A DNA stretch of 42,310 nucleotides from an uncultured Clostridium sp. (GTDB lineage: Bacteria; Bacillota; Clostridia; Clostridiales; Clostridiaceae). The notes under the pieces were generated by a model that was not told the origin of the DNA, made no database searches, and was given only the letters and a program-made list of their open reading frames with translations. Positions 1 to 8,107 of the stretch are shown here, piece after piece; position 1 is the first letter of the stretch, and every line of letters starts with the position of its first letter. The translations under genes and the position numbers were made by a program. The stretch is from NCBI RefSeq assembly GCF_900769625.1, contig NZ_CAAGHK010000094.1:1-42310 (forward strand). Reading direction: 5' to 3'.

Positions 1-80
1 ATTTTCTCTTCTGTAGAAGATGTACATACTTTAAATACTTTTCTTTCTATATAAGAAGTATATACTATTAATATTCTTTT

Positions 81-1988
81 TTACCTATGAAGAAGATGAC
101 TGTTTCCTTTAAGGACTTCGTTATAAATTGTATTCAGTCTTGGATTATCAGAGCTTATCTTGATCTGTGCAACCTTATCTACCTTATATAATCCCTTTGC
201 ACGTTCACACTTGATGTCACTTAATCCGAAAGGCTGGCCTGCTCCGCCGATACATCCACCTTTACAGGCCATGACTTCTACAAAATCAAAATGTTCTTCT
301 CCACTTTCAATTACCTTAATAAGTCTTTCTGCATTTGCCAGACCGTTTACTATTCCGATTCTCAGGCCTAAGCCGTTTATTTCAGTCTCACATACCTTTA
401 CGCCTTCCATGCCCCTGATTCCTATAAACTGCAGCTCTTTAAGTGCTTTAGGACTCTTATCTTCTGAAATCGTACGTACTACTGCTTCTGTTACTCCGCC
501 AGTCACACCAAATATAACTCCTGCACCTGAATATAATGAAAATGGAGTATCAGAACATTCTCCTTCAATTTCTTCAAATTTTATTCCGCTTTCATTGATC
601 ATATCACACAATTCACTTGTTGTTAAAACATAATCTATATCTTTTACTTCACCTCTGATAAATTCAGGCCTGTCTGCTTCAGCTTTCTTGGCTGTACATG
701 GCATTACAGCAATAGAAACTGTTGTCCTGCCCTCATCTATATCCTTTTTCTTGAAGTATTCCTTGATTACTACACCAAACATCTCCATTGGTGATTTGCA
801 GGTAGATATATATGGCAGAAGTTCTGGATGCTTGGTTTCAGCATATCTGAACCATGCTGGACAGCATGATGTAAATAATGGATATCTGATTCCCTTATTA
901 TTTCCCTGATGATCTTCATTGATATTCTCACTGCCTGACACATTATTTTTAGAATTGTTTCCTTCTTCTTTCTCTGAATCAGCAGTATCTGCCGAACCCT
1001 TTACCTCCTCCTTGTCCACATCAACATCATCTGCTGAATCTTTTTCATGTTCCTTTTCTGAATCAGTATTATCTGCATCTTCCAAATCATTATTGTCTGC
1101 ATTCTGTTCAGATATTTTTTCTTCAGCTTCTAACTTTTCCAAAAATTCCTTTGATTCCTCCAATGTTGTAAGATCTGCACCAAGTGATGTATCATATATT
1201 TCATCAACACCCAGCCTTCTCATAACCTCCACAATCTTATCCATAACATTTTCTCCGTATTTTATGCCAAATTCCTCGCCAAGTGCTACTCTCACTGCTG
1301 GTGCAATCTGCATTACAACTCTCTTCTTTGGATTATATATAGCATCCCATACTTCATCTACACAGCTCTTTATGATAACTGCCCCTGTTGGACATACTGC
1401 TGCACATTGTCCGCATCCTACACAGTTTGTATCTGCAATACATCTTCCAAAAGCTGGACTAACTGTCATCTTTGATCCCCTAAAAGCAAAATCAATTGCG
1501 CCCACATTCTGCACCTCATTGCACATCCTTACACAATCTCCACATAAAATGCACTTGCTTGAATCGATAAGAATAGACTTTGATGACCTGTCTATCTGCG
1601 CCTTATTTTTTGAATTCTTAAAACGTATCTTCTTAACGCCATATCTGATGGCAAGCTCCTGAAGACGGCATCTGCCGTTTTTTCTGCATACTGTACAGTC
1701 TCTTCTGTGTGATGCAAGTATCAGTTCAAGAATCATTTTCCTATGTTTATGAAGTTGTGGCGTATTAGTCTTGATTATAATCTTATCTTTTGGTGGAGTT
1801 GAACATGATGTGATTATCCTTCCTTTGTCATCTTCAACAACACACATCCTGCATGCTCCATAAATTGAAAGCTCTGAATAATAACATAATGTAGGCAGAT
1901 CTACTCCTGCCTTTCTAATCACATCAAGAATATTTTTTTCCTTATCAAATTCAACTCTGTTTCCATCTATTATCATATATTTTCCCAT
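81..1988 (-). CDS. hydA: [FeFe]-hydrogenase catalytic subunit (HydA/HndD type)
   Basis: Catalytic subunit of a cytoplasmic electron-bifurcating [FeFe]-hydrogenase that reduces protons to H2 or the reverse. Domains in order: plant-type 2Fe-2S ferredoxin (Cys around residues 38-65), His-Cys cluster domain (HRRDCTVCRKNGRC), two 4Fe-4S motifs (CILCGDCVRMC and CVGCGQCAAVC), then the H-cluster domain with signatures TSCCPAW, MPCTAKKAE and ACKGGCIGG, all intact. The longest frame begins at a GTG (1997), but the ATG at 1988 has GGGGAGG eight bases upstream and is preferred, giving 635 aa. It lies 16 bp after hydB in the same operon. Oddity: about 80 residues (roughly 288-367) of Asp/Glu/Lys/Asn/Ser-rich low-complexity sequence sit inside the H domain just before TSCCPAW, where relatives have a few residues. 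Identity is near certain; the role of the insert is unknown. Confidence 0.95.
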   Translation of the reverse strand: MGKYMIIDGNRVEFDKEKNILDVIRKAGVDLPTLCYYSELSIYGACRMCVVEDDKGRIITSCSTPPKDKIIIKTNTPQLHKHRKMILELILASHRRDCTVCRKNGRCRLQELAIRYGVKKIRFKNSKNKAQIDRSSKSILIDSSKCILCGDCVRMCNEVQNVGAIDFAFRGSKMTVSPAFGRCIADTNCVGCGQCAAVCPTGAVIIKSCVDEVWDAIYNPKKRVVMQIAPAVRVALGEEFGIKYGENVMDKIVEVMRRLGVDEIYDTSLGADLTTLEESKEFLEKLEAEEKISEQNADNNDLEDADNTDSEKEHEKDSADDVDVDKEEVKGSADTADSEKEEGNNSKNNVSGSENINEDHQGNNKGIRYPLFTSCCPAWFRYAETKHPELLPYISTCKSPMEMFGVVIKEYFKKKDIDEGRTTVSIAVMPCTAKKAEADRPEFIRGEVKDIDYVLTTSELCDMINESGIKFEEIEGECSDTPFSLYSGAGVIFGVTGGVTEAVVRTISEDKSPKALKELQFIGIRGMEGVKVCETEINGLGLRIGIVNGLANAERLIKVIESGEEHFDFVEVMACKGGCIGGAGQPFGLSDIKCERAKGLYKVDKVAQIKISSDNPRLNTIYNEVLKGNSHLLHR

Positions 1989-2004
1989 AATATGCACCTC
2001 CCCT

Positions 2005-3975
2005 CTAAACTATCCTTACTGCATTAAATGGACATCCTGACATGCATACACCGCATTTGATGCATTTTTCCTTATCTATTTCAAACGGCTTCTTTATTTC
2101 GCCCTTGATGGCATGTACTGGACAGTTTCTTGCACATTTAGAACAGCCTCGGCATTTATCCTTATCAATTTCATAAGACATCAGTTCCTTACATACGCCG
2201 CTTAGACACTTCTTATCTACTACATGAGCCAGATATTCATCCCTGAAATATTTTAATGTGCTCTTTACTGGAAGACATGCACTCTTGCCTAATCCGCATA
2301 AGGCAGTTGCTGAAATTGTATCAGAAAGCTCCTCAAGCATTTCAATATATTCAAGTGTTCCTCTTCCTTCCACTATATCAGTAAGAAGTTCAAGCATTCT
2401 CTTTGTTCCTTCCCTACATGGAACACATTTTCCACATGATTCGTTCTGGGTAAAGTTCATAAAAAATCTGGCAACCTCCACCATACAGCTTTTATCATTC
2501 ATGACAACAAGTCCGCCACTGCCAATCATGGCCCCTACTTTTTTAAGGGAATCAAAATCAAGTGTAAGGTCAAGATGACCTGCATTTATACATAGACATC
2601 CTCCTGAAGGCCCACCAATCTGCACTGCCTTGAATTCGCCTTCCTTGACACCTCCGCCGATATCAAATATTACATCCCTCAGTGGTGTTCCCATTGGCAC
2701 TTCAATAAGCCCTGTATGCTTTACATTTCCTGTAAGAGCAAAAGCTTTTGTTCCATAATTATTTTCGATGCCGATTGTCTTATACCATTCTGCACCTTTT
2801 AAAATAATTGGCGGTACATTACAGAATGTTTCAACATTATTGAGCACAGTAGGCTTTTCAAAAAGACCCTTTTCTACAGTTCTCGGAGGCTTTACACGCG
2901 GCATTCCTCTGTTTCCTTCAATGGAAGTCGTAAGTGCACTTCCCTCACCACATACAAAAGCACCTGCGCCCTTGCTTATGTGAATCTTGAAATCAAAACC
3001 TGAATTTAAAATATTCTTTCCCAAAAGTCCTTTTTCTTCAGCCTGCTCTACTGCTTTTTCAAGCCTTGAAACTGCCAGTGGATATTCTGCGCGTACATAA
3101 ATGTATCCTTCATGTGCAGCTGTTGCAATACCGGCAATAATCATCCCTTCAATAATCCTGTGCGGCTCTCCTTCCATCATAGACCTGTCCATAAATGCTC
3201 CCGGATCGCCTTCATCACCATTACATACTACATACTTTTCTTTTTCATTCTGTTTATATACCTGTGACCACTTTATGCCTGTTGGAAATCCTCCGCCGCC
3301 TCTTCCCCGCAGACAGCTTTCAGAAATTTCACTGATGATTTCCTCCTGTGTCATATCAAAAAGCGCCTTGGTGACAGCTTTGTATCCATCAAGTGCAATA
3401 TATTCATCGATTGATTCAGCATTAATATGTCCGCAGTGCTCCAGTGCCACACGAGTCTGTTTTTTGTAGAAAGGAATATCATCCTGACGGCTGTAACTTT
3501 TGCCGCCGTCTTTATAAATAAGTCTTTCTATCACATGATCATTGATGATAGTTTTTTCAATTATTTCATCACAGTCAGCTGGCTTTACCTTGATATACAG
3601 TACTCCTGCCGGTTCAATTCTTACCAGAGGCCCCATTTCACAGAATCCATGGCAGCCACTTTTTTTTAGTCCTATAATCTTTTCTTTGTCTGCTTTTTTA
3701 GGTTCGATACTGATATTGCTGAAATCTTTCTTTTTTTTTTCAAAAGATTCTGTGCTTAGTGTAATTTGAGGATGATTCACTTCCTTTTCAAACTTAAGTG
3801 CCAGTTTAAGACCTTTTTCTTCAATTACTTCCTTGAATCTTTCATAAATTTTCAGCGAACCTCCTGCCATACACCCTGTTCCTGCACAAACAAGTATCTG
3901 CTTATCCTGACTTTTCAATGCTTTCTTATAGATACTCCTTACATATTCAAGTTCTTCCCTGGAATTAATCTTCAT
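2005..3975 (-). CDS. hydB: NADH-binding flavoprotein subunit of bifurcating hydrogenase (HydB/HndC, NuoF-like)
   Basis: NuoF-like subunit that binds NAD(H) and FMN and passes electrons to the hydrogenase. Visible parts: an N-terminal thioredoxin-like 2Fe-2S domain (CAGTGCMAGG and later CHGFCEMGP), the NADH/FMN region with GRGGGGFPTG, an SLBB segment, the 4Fe-4S motif ESCGKCVPCREG, and a C-terminal two-cluster ferredoxin (CRGCSKCARNC, CIKCGVCMSGC). This matches HydB/HndC, in which the separate HndB 2Fe-2S protein is fused to the N-terminus. The open frame reaches 4053, but the ATG at 3975 has AAGGAGG nine bases upstream and gives the natural N-terminus MKINSREELEYV (656 aa). It overlaps the end of hydC by 11 bp, which suggests translational coupling. 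FMN and NADH binding are inferred from the family. Confidence 0.95.
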   Translation of the reverse strand: MKINSREELEYVRSIYKKALKSQDKQILVCAGTGCMAGGSLKIYERFKEVIEEKGLKLALKFEKEVNHPQITLSTESFEKKKKDFSNISIEPKKADKEKIIGLKKSGCHGFCEMGPLVRIEPAGVLYIKVKPADCDEIIEKTIINDHVIERLIYKDGGKSYSRQDDIPFYKKQTRVALEHCGHINAESIDEYIALDGYKAVTKALFDMTQEEIISEISESCLRGRGGGGFPTGIKWSQVYKQNEKEKYVVCNGDEGDPGAFMDRSMMEGEPHRIIEGMIIAGIATAAHEGYIYVRAEYPLAVSRLEKAVEQAEEKGLLGKNILNSGFDFKIHISKGAGAFVCGEGSALTTSIEGNRGMPRVKPPRTVEKGLFEKPTVLNNVETFCNVPPIILKGAEWYKTIGIENNYGTKAFALTGNVKHTGLIEVPMGTPLRDVIFDIGGGVKEGEFKAVQIGGPSGGCLCINAGHLDLTLDFDSLKKVGAMIGSGGLVVMNDKSCMVEVARFFMNFTQNESCGKCVPCREGTKRMLELLTDIVEGRGTLEYIEMLEELSDTISATALCGLGKSACLPVKSTLKYFRDEYLAHVVDKKCLSGVCKELMSYEIDKDKCRGCSKCARNCPVHAIKGEIKKPFEIDKEKCIKCGVCMSGCPFNAVRIV

Positions 3976-4486
3976 AAGCTCGATCCTCCTTAACCTTAAA
4001 ATCTTCACTGGCACCATCTTCATCACTCTCACACTTTTTCTTAAGCTCTGCAATGATTGCCCTTGCCTTTTCTTTTGTCATATTGGGATGAACTTCATCA
4101 TTTATAGTACATACAGGTGCAAGTCCACATGCTCCCAGGCAAGAAACAGTTTCCACAGTAAACATCATATCATCACTTGTAGGCTTTTCTTCACTTAGGT
4201 CTAATGTATTTCTGAATTCCTCTAATATAGGCATTGACTTTCTTACATGACAGGCCGTACCATTGCAAATTTTAATGACATATCTGCCCTTAGGCTGAAG
4301 AGAAAAATTTTCATAAAATGTAGCCACTCCATATATTTTTGCTTCACTGATGTTAAGCTTTTCAGCTATATATGATAATATATTTTTCGGCAGGTAATGA
4401 TACTCCTTCTGCACATCCTGCATCACTGCAATAAGAAACTGTTTATTGTAATTATATTTCTCTAGTATGGAATCAACCTTATCCAT
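3965..4486 (-). CDS. hydC: NuoE-like 2Fe-2S subunit of bifurcating hydrogenase (HydC/HndA)
   Basis: Small thioredoxin-fold 2Fe-2S subunit completing the HydABC trimer. The four expected cluster cysteines are visible in CNGTACH and CLGACGLAP. The N-terminal helical region (IAVMQDVQKEYHYLPKNIL) is typical of NuoE/HoxE. At 173 aa it is slightly longer than usual because of a charged C-terminal tail. It is the first gene of the operon; a TATAAT at 4523-4528 (minus strand) about 36 bp upstream is the best -10 candidate, though its -35 is poor. I found no Rex-type TTGTTAA/TTAACAA palindrome in the 186 bp upstream, which is notable because such operons are often Rex-controlled. Confidence 0.93.
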   Translation of the reverse strand: MDKVDSILEKYNYNKQFLIAVMQDVQKEYHYLPKNILSYIAEKLNISEAKIYGVATFYENFSLQPKGRYVIKICNGTACHVRKSMPILEEFRNTLDLSEEKPTSDDMMFTVETVSCLGACGLAPVCTINDEVHPNMTKEKARAIIAELKKKCESDEDGASEDFKVKEDRAYED

Positions 4487-4626
4487 TCCATTCCTTCCTT
4501 TAGCTATAAATCCTCATTTCCAATTATATGCATATGATAAATTATTAGAACTTATGTAGATACCGCTCTTATATGGTTAATATCTGCCAGCTTTTCAACC
4601 ACTTCTATTTTATCTACAAATAAAAT

Positions 4627-4650
4627 AAGCTCTGAAAACACAGAGCTATA
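4627..4650 (-). terminator. Intrinsic terminator after the ABC transporter operon
   Basis: Inverted repeat agctctg (4628-4634) and cagagct (4641-4647) with a six-base loop. On the minus strand it is followed by TATTTTATTT, so it can end the transporter transcript between oppF-like (stop at 4673) and hydC. The other side is also T-rich, so it may work both ways. Confidence 0.6.
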
Positions 4651-4672
4651 TTTTTATTTGTATCGGTCTATA

Positions 4673-5287
4673 TTATATATTATTTATATCACATAAATTA
4701 ACTATACGATGGCATACTCTCTTTGCTAGAGACATATTATGGGTAACAGCTATCATTCCAATATTATTTTTCTCACATATTCTAATGAGGCTGTTCCATA
4801 TTTGAGCCTGTGTGATCACATCCAGCATAGTGCTTATCTCATCACAAACAAGAAATTTTGTTTTTGGTCCTAAAGCTCTTGCAATGCAGAATCTTTGAAG
4901 TTCTCCTCCCGAAAGTTCCCCCGGCCATCTTTTAAACCATGATTTTTCTATTCCAAGTTCCTTCAGAAGCTTATCATCCACCTTCCATCCTTCATATAAT
5001 ATTCTATCCATCTTAAGTCTTGGATTAACTGCTTTTTCAGGATGCTGATATATAAGCTGTATTGGGCAGAATCCGCCATTTCCAATTTCATTTCCGTCAC
5101 AAAGGACGCTTCCGCTGTCAGGGTTGATATATCCTGCAATTATTTTTGCTAGAGTACTTTTTCCATAACCTGAAGGTCCTACAAGACCAACACGCTCTCC
5201 AGATTTTACTTTCAAGCTAACATCCTTCAGTATCCATGGCAGTGAGCTATTATATCTGAAACTTATATTTTTCACTTCAACCTGCAT
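4673..5287 (-). CDS. ABC transporter ATP-binding protein, nickel/peptide type (OppF/NikE-like)
   Basis: Second ATPase of a peptide/nickel-family importer. Walker A GPSGYGKST (about residues 37-45), signature LSGGELQRFCIARAL, Walker B FLVCDE and the switch His (AVTHN) are all present, so it should be active. At 204 aa it is short for the family (about 260-330); the C-terminal oligopeptide-transporter extension is missing, as in some NikE-like proteins. Its ATG overlaps the end of the preceding ATPase gene by 11 bp, and it is the last gene of the five-gene operon. The substrate cannot be read from this subunit. Confidence 0.88.
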   Translation of the reverse strand: MQVEVKNISFRYNSSLPWILKDVSLKVKSGERVGLVGPSGYGKSTLAKIIAGYINPDSGSVLCDGNEIGNGGFCPIQLIYQHPEKAVNPRLKMDRILYEGWKVDDKLLKELGIEKSWFKRWPGELSGGELQRFCIARALGPKTKFLVCDEISTMLDVITQAQIWNSLIRICEKNNIGMIAVTHNMSLAKRVCHRIVNLCDINNI

Positions 5288-6200
5288 TTACACATCTCAC
5301 CTCTCCTCCCCTCACTTGTCTCATTTCTATTTTAATACAGCATTTCTTATTTTTCATTGGACATCTTTCAGAAAATAAACATCCCTTAGGCAGATTGCCG
5401 GCATAAGGCTGAAATCCATCAAGCCCTTTAAATTCATTCTGTGGAAGAGCATCAATAAATGCTCTGCTGTAAGGATGACGCAGTGCATTTTTACCTCTTA
5501 TGAAGTCCGCAGCTTTTGCTATTTCAACTATTGTTCCTGCATAAAATACTGCTATTCTGTCTGCAGCCTTCAATGCTGTGTCTATATCATGAGTTATCAA
5601 TAATATGCCACATCCATTATCTGCAATACTTCTAAATTCTTTCATTGTCTCCATAGCCAAATCTGTACTTAAACCTGGTGTAGGTTCATCTGCTATAATT
5701 AAATCAGCTTTATTGATGACTGCCCCTGCAATCAAGACACGCCTTGCCATTCCTCCAGACAACTGAAAAGGATACATTTTCCCAACATCATCTGAAAGAT
5801 CATATTTTTTAAAGATTTCTCTCTGCTTTTCCTGTGAGCCATTTATTCCAATAACCTGCCTGTCTATTGTCATAAGAGGATCAAGAAACTCAACTGACTG
5901 TGGTATGAATGAAATTCTGCTGCCCCGTATTTCCTTCAAATAATCTGCTGTAATATTTTTGTTATCGAAAGTTATCTTACCTGACACTACTGCATTAGGT
6001 GGAAGAATTCCCATAACTGCATGTGCAAGAAGACTTTTTCCAGAACCGCTTGAACCCACGACTGCCATTATTTCTCCCTTGTTAACAGACAAACTCAGTT
6101 CATGAATTACTTCAAGTCTGCTATGCTTTATTCCTTTATCATACATTTTAAAAGATACAGTCAAATCATCAATTTTCAGTAAAGATTTATCATCCTGCAT
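5277..6200 (-). CDS. ABC transporter ATP-binding protein, nickel/peptide type (OppD/NikD-like)
   Basis: First ATPase of the importer, 307 aa. Walker A GSSGSGKS, signature LSGGMARRVLIAGA, Walker B LIIADEPTPGL and switch His LLITHD are intact. The C-terminus carries the Cys-containing family segment (GCLFSERCPMKNKKC), which in relatives binds a 4Fe-4S cluster or is the oligopeptide-transporter C-terminal motif. The stop is TGA, one of only three TGA terminators in the window, and lies within the start of the next gene (11-bp overlap, coupled translation). The ribosome site AGAGGTGAT is unusually far (about 13 nt) from the ATG. Confidence 0.9.
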   Translation of the reverse strand: MQDDKSLLKIDDLTVSFKMYDKGIKHSRLEVIHELSLSVNKGEIMAVVGSSGSGKSLLAHAVMGILPPNAVVSGKITFDNKNITADYLKEIRGSRISFIPQSVEFLDPLMTIDRQVIGINGSQEKQREIFKKYDLSDDVGKMYPFQLSGGMARRVLIAGAVINKADLIIADEPTPGLSTDLAMETMKEFRSIADNGCGILLITHDIDTALKAADRIAVFYAGTIVEIAKAADFIRGKNALRHPYSRAFIDALPQNEFKGLDGFQPYAGNLPKGCLFSERCPMKNKKCCIKIEMRQVRGGEVRCVNAG

Positions 6201-6264
6201 TTTTATTAATCACCTCTTTAATTGAAATCTTTTATATAAAAATTATTGAATTAGTATTCTTTTT

Positions 6265-7134
6265 CTACTCATGACTTGTAACTGGATTATTAAGCTTCTT
6301 AAGATTTTCACCAATAACATCAAATAACATTACAACACTCAAAAGCATTAATCCTGGAAATACTGCAAGATACCATTTTCCAGTAGCAATATGCTTCATT
6401 GCTTCTGATAATACTACTCCTATTGCCGGTACATCTTGTGAAAGTCCAAATCCAAGAAATGTTATTGATGCTTCATGCATTATGGCATGCGGAAAAAGAA
6501 GAATTACACCTACAAGATATACAGGTATAACATGAGGTATTATGTGTGTCTTTGCTACTTCAAATCTGCTTTTTCCCATTTTATACGAAGCTTTTACATA
6601 CTGTGCAGAACGCACCTGAAGCACTTCTGCACGTACTATTCTTGTAAGGGCTGGCCAGTGTGTTAATGCAACGGCTACTGTAACACCAATTCCTCCCCTG
6701 CCCATCATGAATGAAATAAGTATTAAAAGTATAAGATGAGGTATTCCCATACATGCATCAACGCACCAGTTTATTATCCTGTCATATATTCCCCCTATTA
6801 CAGCAGAAGAAATTCCAAAGATAAGAGCTATAAACGAACTTATTCCAGCAGCAATTACTCCTATTAAAATGCTGTTTGAAAGTCCTTTTATGCATCTGTA
6901 AAACATATCCCTTCCCATAAAATCTGTTCCAAAAATATGGGCTTCACATGGACTTACAAATTTATCTTCATAATTTACTGCATACTTTTGGGGATTGATA
7001 GTAATTCCCATTATAAAAACAGCAATAATATAAACTGATGCAAGCGATACATAAATTATCATCTTTTTTCTAGTGTTGATAACAAATTTTTCTCTAAATG
7101 ATTTAATAATGACACAAGGACTGTTAAGCATCAT
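6265..7134 (-). CDS. ABC transporter permease, nickel/peptide type (OppC/NikC-like)
   Basis: Inner-membrane permease of the importer, 289 aa. It has an N-terminal OppC_N-type segment with one membrane helix (MIIYVSLASVYIIAVFIMG), the motif HIFGTDFMGRDMF typical of OppC/DppC/NikC, several further membrane helices, and the EAA loop for ATPase contact (about VRSAQYVKASYKMG). It overlaps the upstream permease by 11 bp. Two tandem ATGs (7134 and 7131) follow GGAGGGG; the second has the better spacing. Coupling to its neighbours makes the assignment secure, but not the substrate. Confidence 0.9.
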   Translation of the reverse strand: MMLNSPCVIIKSFREKFVINTRKKMIIYVSLASVYIIAVFIMGITINPQKYAVNYEDKFVSPCEAHIFGTDFMGRDMFYRCIKGLSNSILIGVIAAGISSFIALIFGISSAVIGGIYDRIINWCVDACMGIPHLILLILISFMMGRGGIGVTVAVALTHWPALTRIVRAEVLQVRSAQYVKASYKMGKSRFEVAKTHIIPHVIPVYLVGVILLFPHAIMHEASITFLGFGLSQDVPAIGVVLSEAMKHIATGKWYLAVFPGLMLLSVVMLFDVIGENLKKLNNPVTSHE

Positions 7135-8107
7135 ACCCCTCCTCTCTTATTCTTGGATCAAGTATTCCATATAATACATTTGCTATAAGATTGCCTGCAA
7201 ATACAAATGCCGTACTAAACAGAGCAATTCCAAGAAGAAGAGGAACATCTCCGTTTAATCCAGCTGCTGTTGTTGCTGTTCCTATGCCTGGATAAGAAAA
7301 TACAGTCTCTGCAAGGGCTATGCCTCCAAAAAGTTCACTGAATGAGGCAAACTGCTCGGTTATTGCTGGCAGTGCGGCATTCCTGATTCCATGTCTCATT
7401 ATTATCTGAAACATATTTTCACCTCTTGCACGCGCATATAATATAAAATCACTGCTTAATATATCTATAATTTTCTGCCTTGTAAATAATGTTATCTTTG
7501 CACTGCACAAAACACTTAAAGTAATGGCAGGCAGAATAAGGTGATATATACGTTCACTCATTGTAACATCTGCTGCTAATTTTCCCATAGGTGCAGCCAT
7601 TCCTATTGGAAACCATCCAAGATATACAGCAAAAATACTAAGCATGATAAGCCCCACCCAGAACGTAGGTGATGACTGAAATATAAGACATATAAGTTTT
7701 ACTGCCTTGTCAAACAGACTGCCTTTGTATACTCCTGAAAATATTCCTGCTATAAAGCCTATAATTCCAGAAAATAACCATGCTGTTATCATCAATACAA
7801 ATGAATATTTAAATCTTTCATAGATAACCCTGCTTACAGGCTGCTTATAAGTTATGGATGTCCCAAGGTCTCCATGAATAAAATTATTGCCCAATGCTGT
7901 AAAACGCTCAATTGGGGAATCATTTAATTTCCAATGTTCTGCAATTTCATCCTTTACTTCCTGTGAAAGTGTGGACTCTGTTCCAACATAAGCTGTAAGC
8001 GGGTCTATTGGTGAATTATAGATTAACACAAATGAAAGAACAGATACCCCTATTAATAAAGTTATCATCCTGAAGATTGTTCTGCATAAATATTTTATCC
8101 TCACCAT
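7124..8107 (-). CDS. ABC transporter permease, nickel/peptide type (OppB/NikB-like)
   Basis: Inner-membrane permease, 327 aa, of the OppB/DppB/NikB family. It starts with the usual N-terminal helix (MITLLIGVSVLSFVLIYNSPIDPL), followed by a periplasmic-side segment with GDLGTSITYKQPV and five further membrane helices. The ATPase-contact loop YARARGENMFQIIMRHGIRNA is clear. Its ATG overlaps the TGA of the binding-protein gene (ATGGTGA), which suggests translational coupling. It pairs with the OppC-like permease just downstream. Confidence 0.9.
   Translation of the reverse strand: MVRIKYLCRTIFRMITLLIGVSVLSFVLIYNSPIDPLTAYVGTESTLSQEVKDEIAEHWKLNDSPIERFTALGNNFIHGDLGTSITYKQPVSRVIYERFKYSFVLMITAWLFSGIIGFIAGIFSGVYKGSLFDKAVKLICLIFQSSPTFWVGLIMLSIFAVYLGWFPIGMAAPMGKLAADVTMSERIYHLILPAITLSVLCSAKITLFTRQKIIDILSSDFILYARARGENMFQIIMRHGIRNAALPAITEQFASFSELFGGIALAETVFSYPGIGTATTAAGLNGDVPLLLGIALFSTAFVFAGNLIANVLYGILDPRIREEGYDA

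Noticed and set aside
919..1662. Long Ser-rich plus-strand frame (247 codons)
   Set aside because: It lies wholly inside the hydrogenase gene on the opposite strand. Its Ser/Thr-rich composition is the mirror of the D/E/K-rich insert and no ribosome site precedes it.
4487..4626. Rex operator before the hydrogenase operon
   Set aside because: Expected from other Clostridia, but no TTGTTAA/TTAACAA-type palindrome could be found there.
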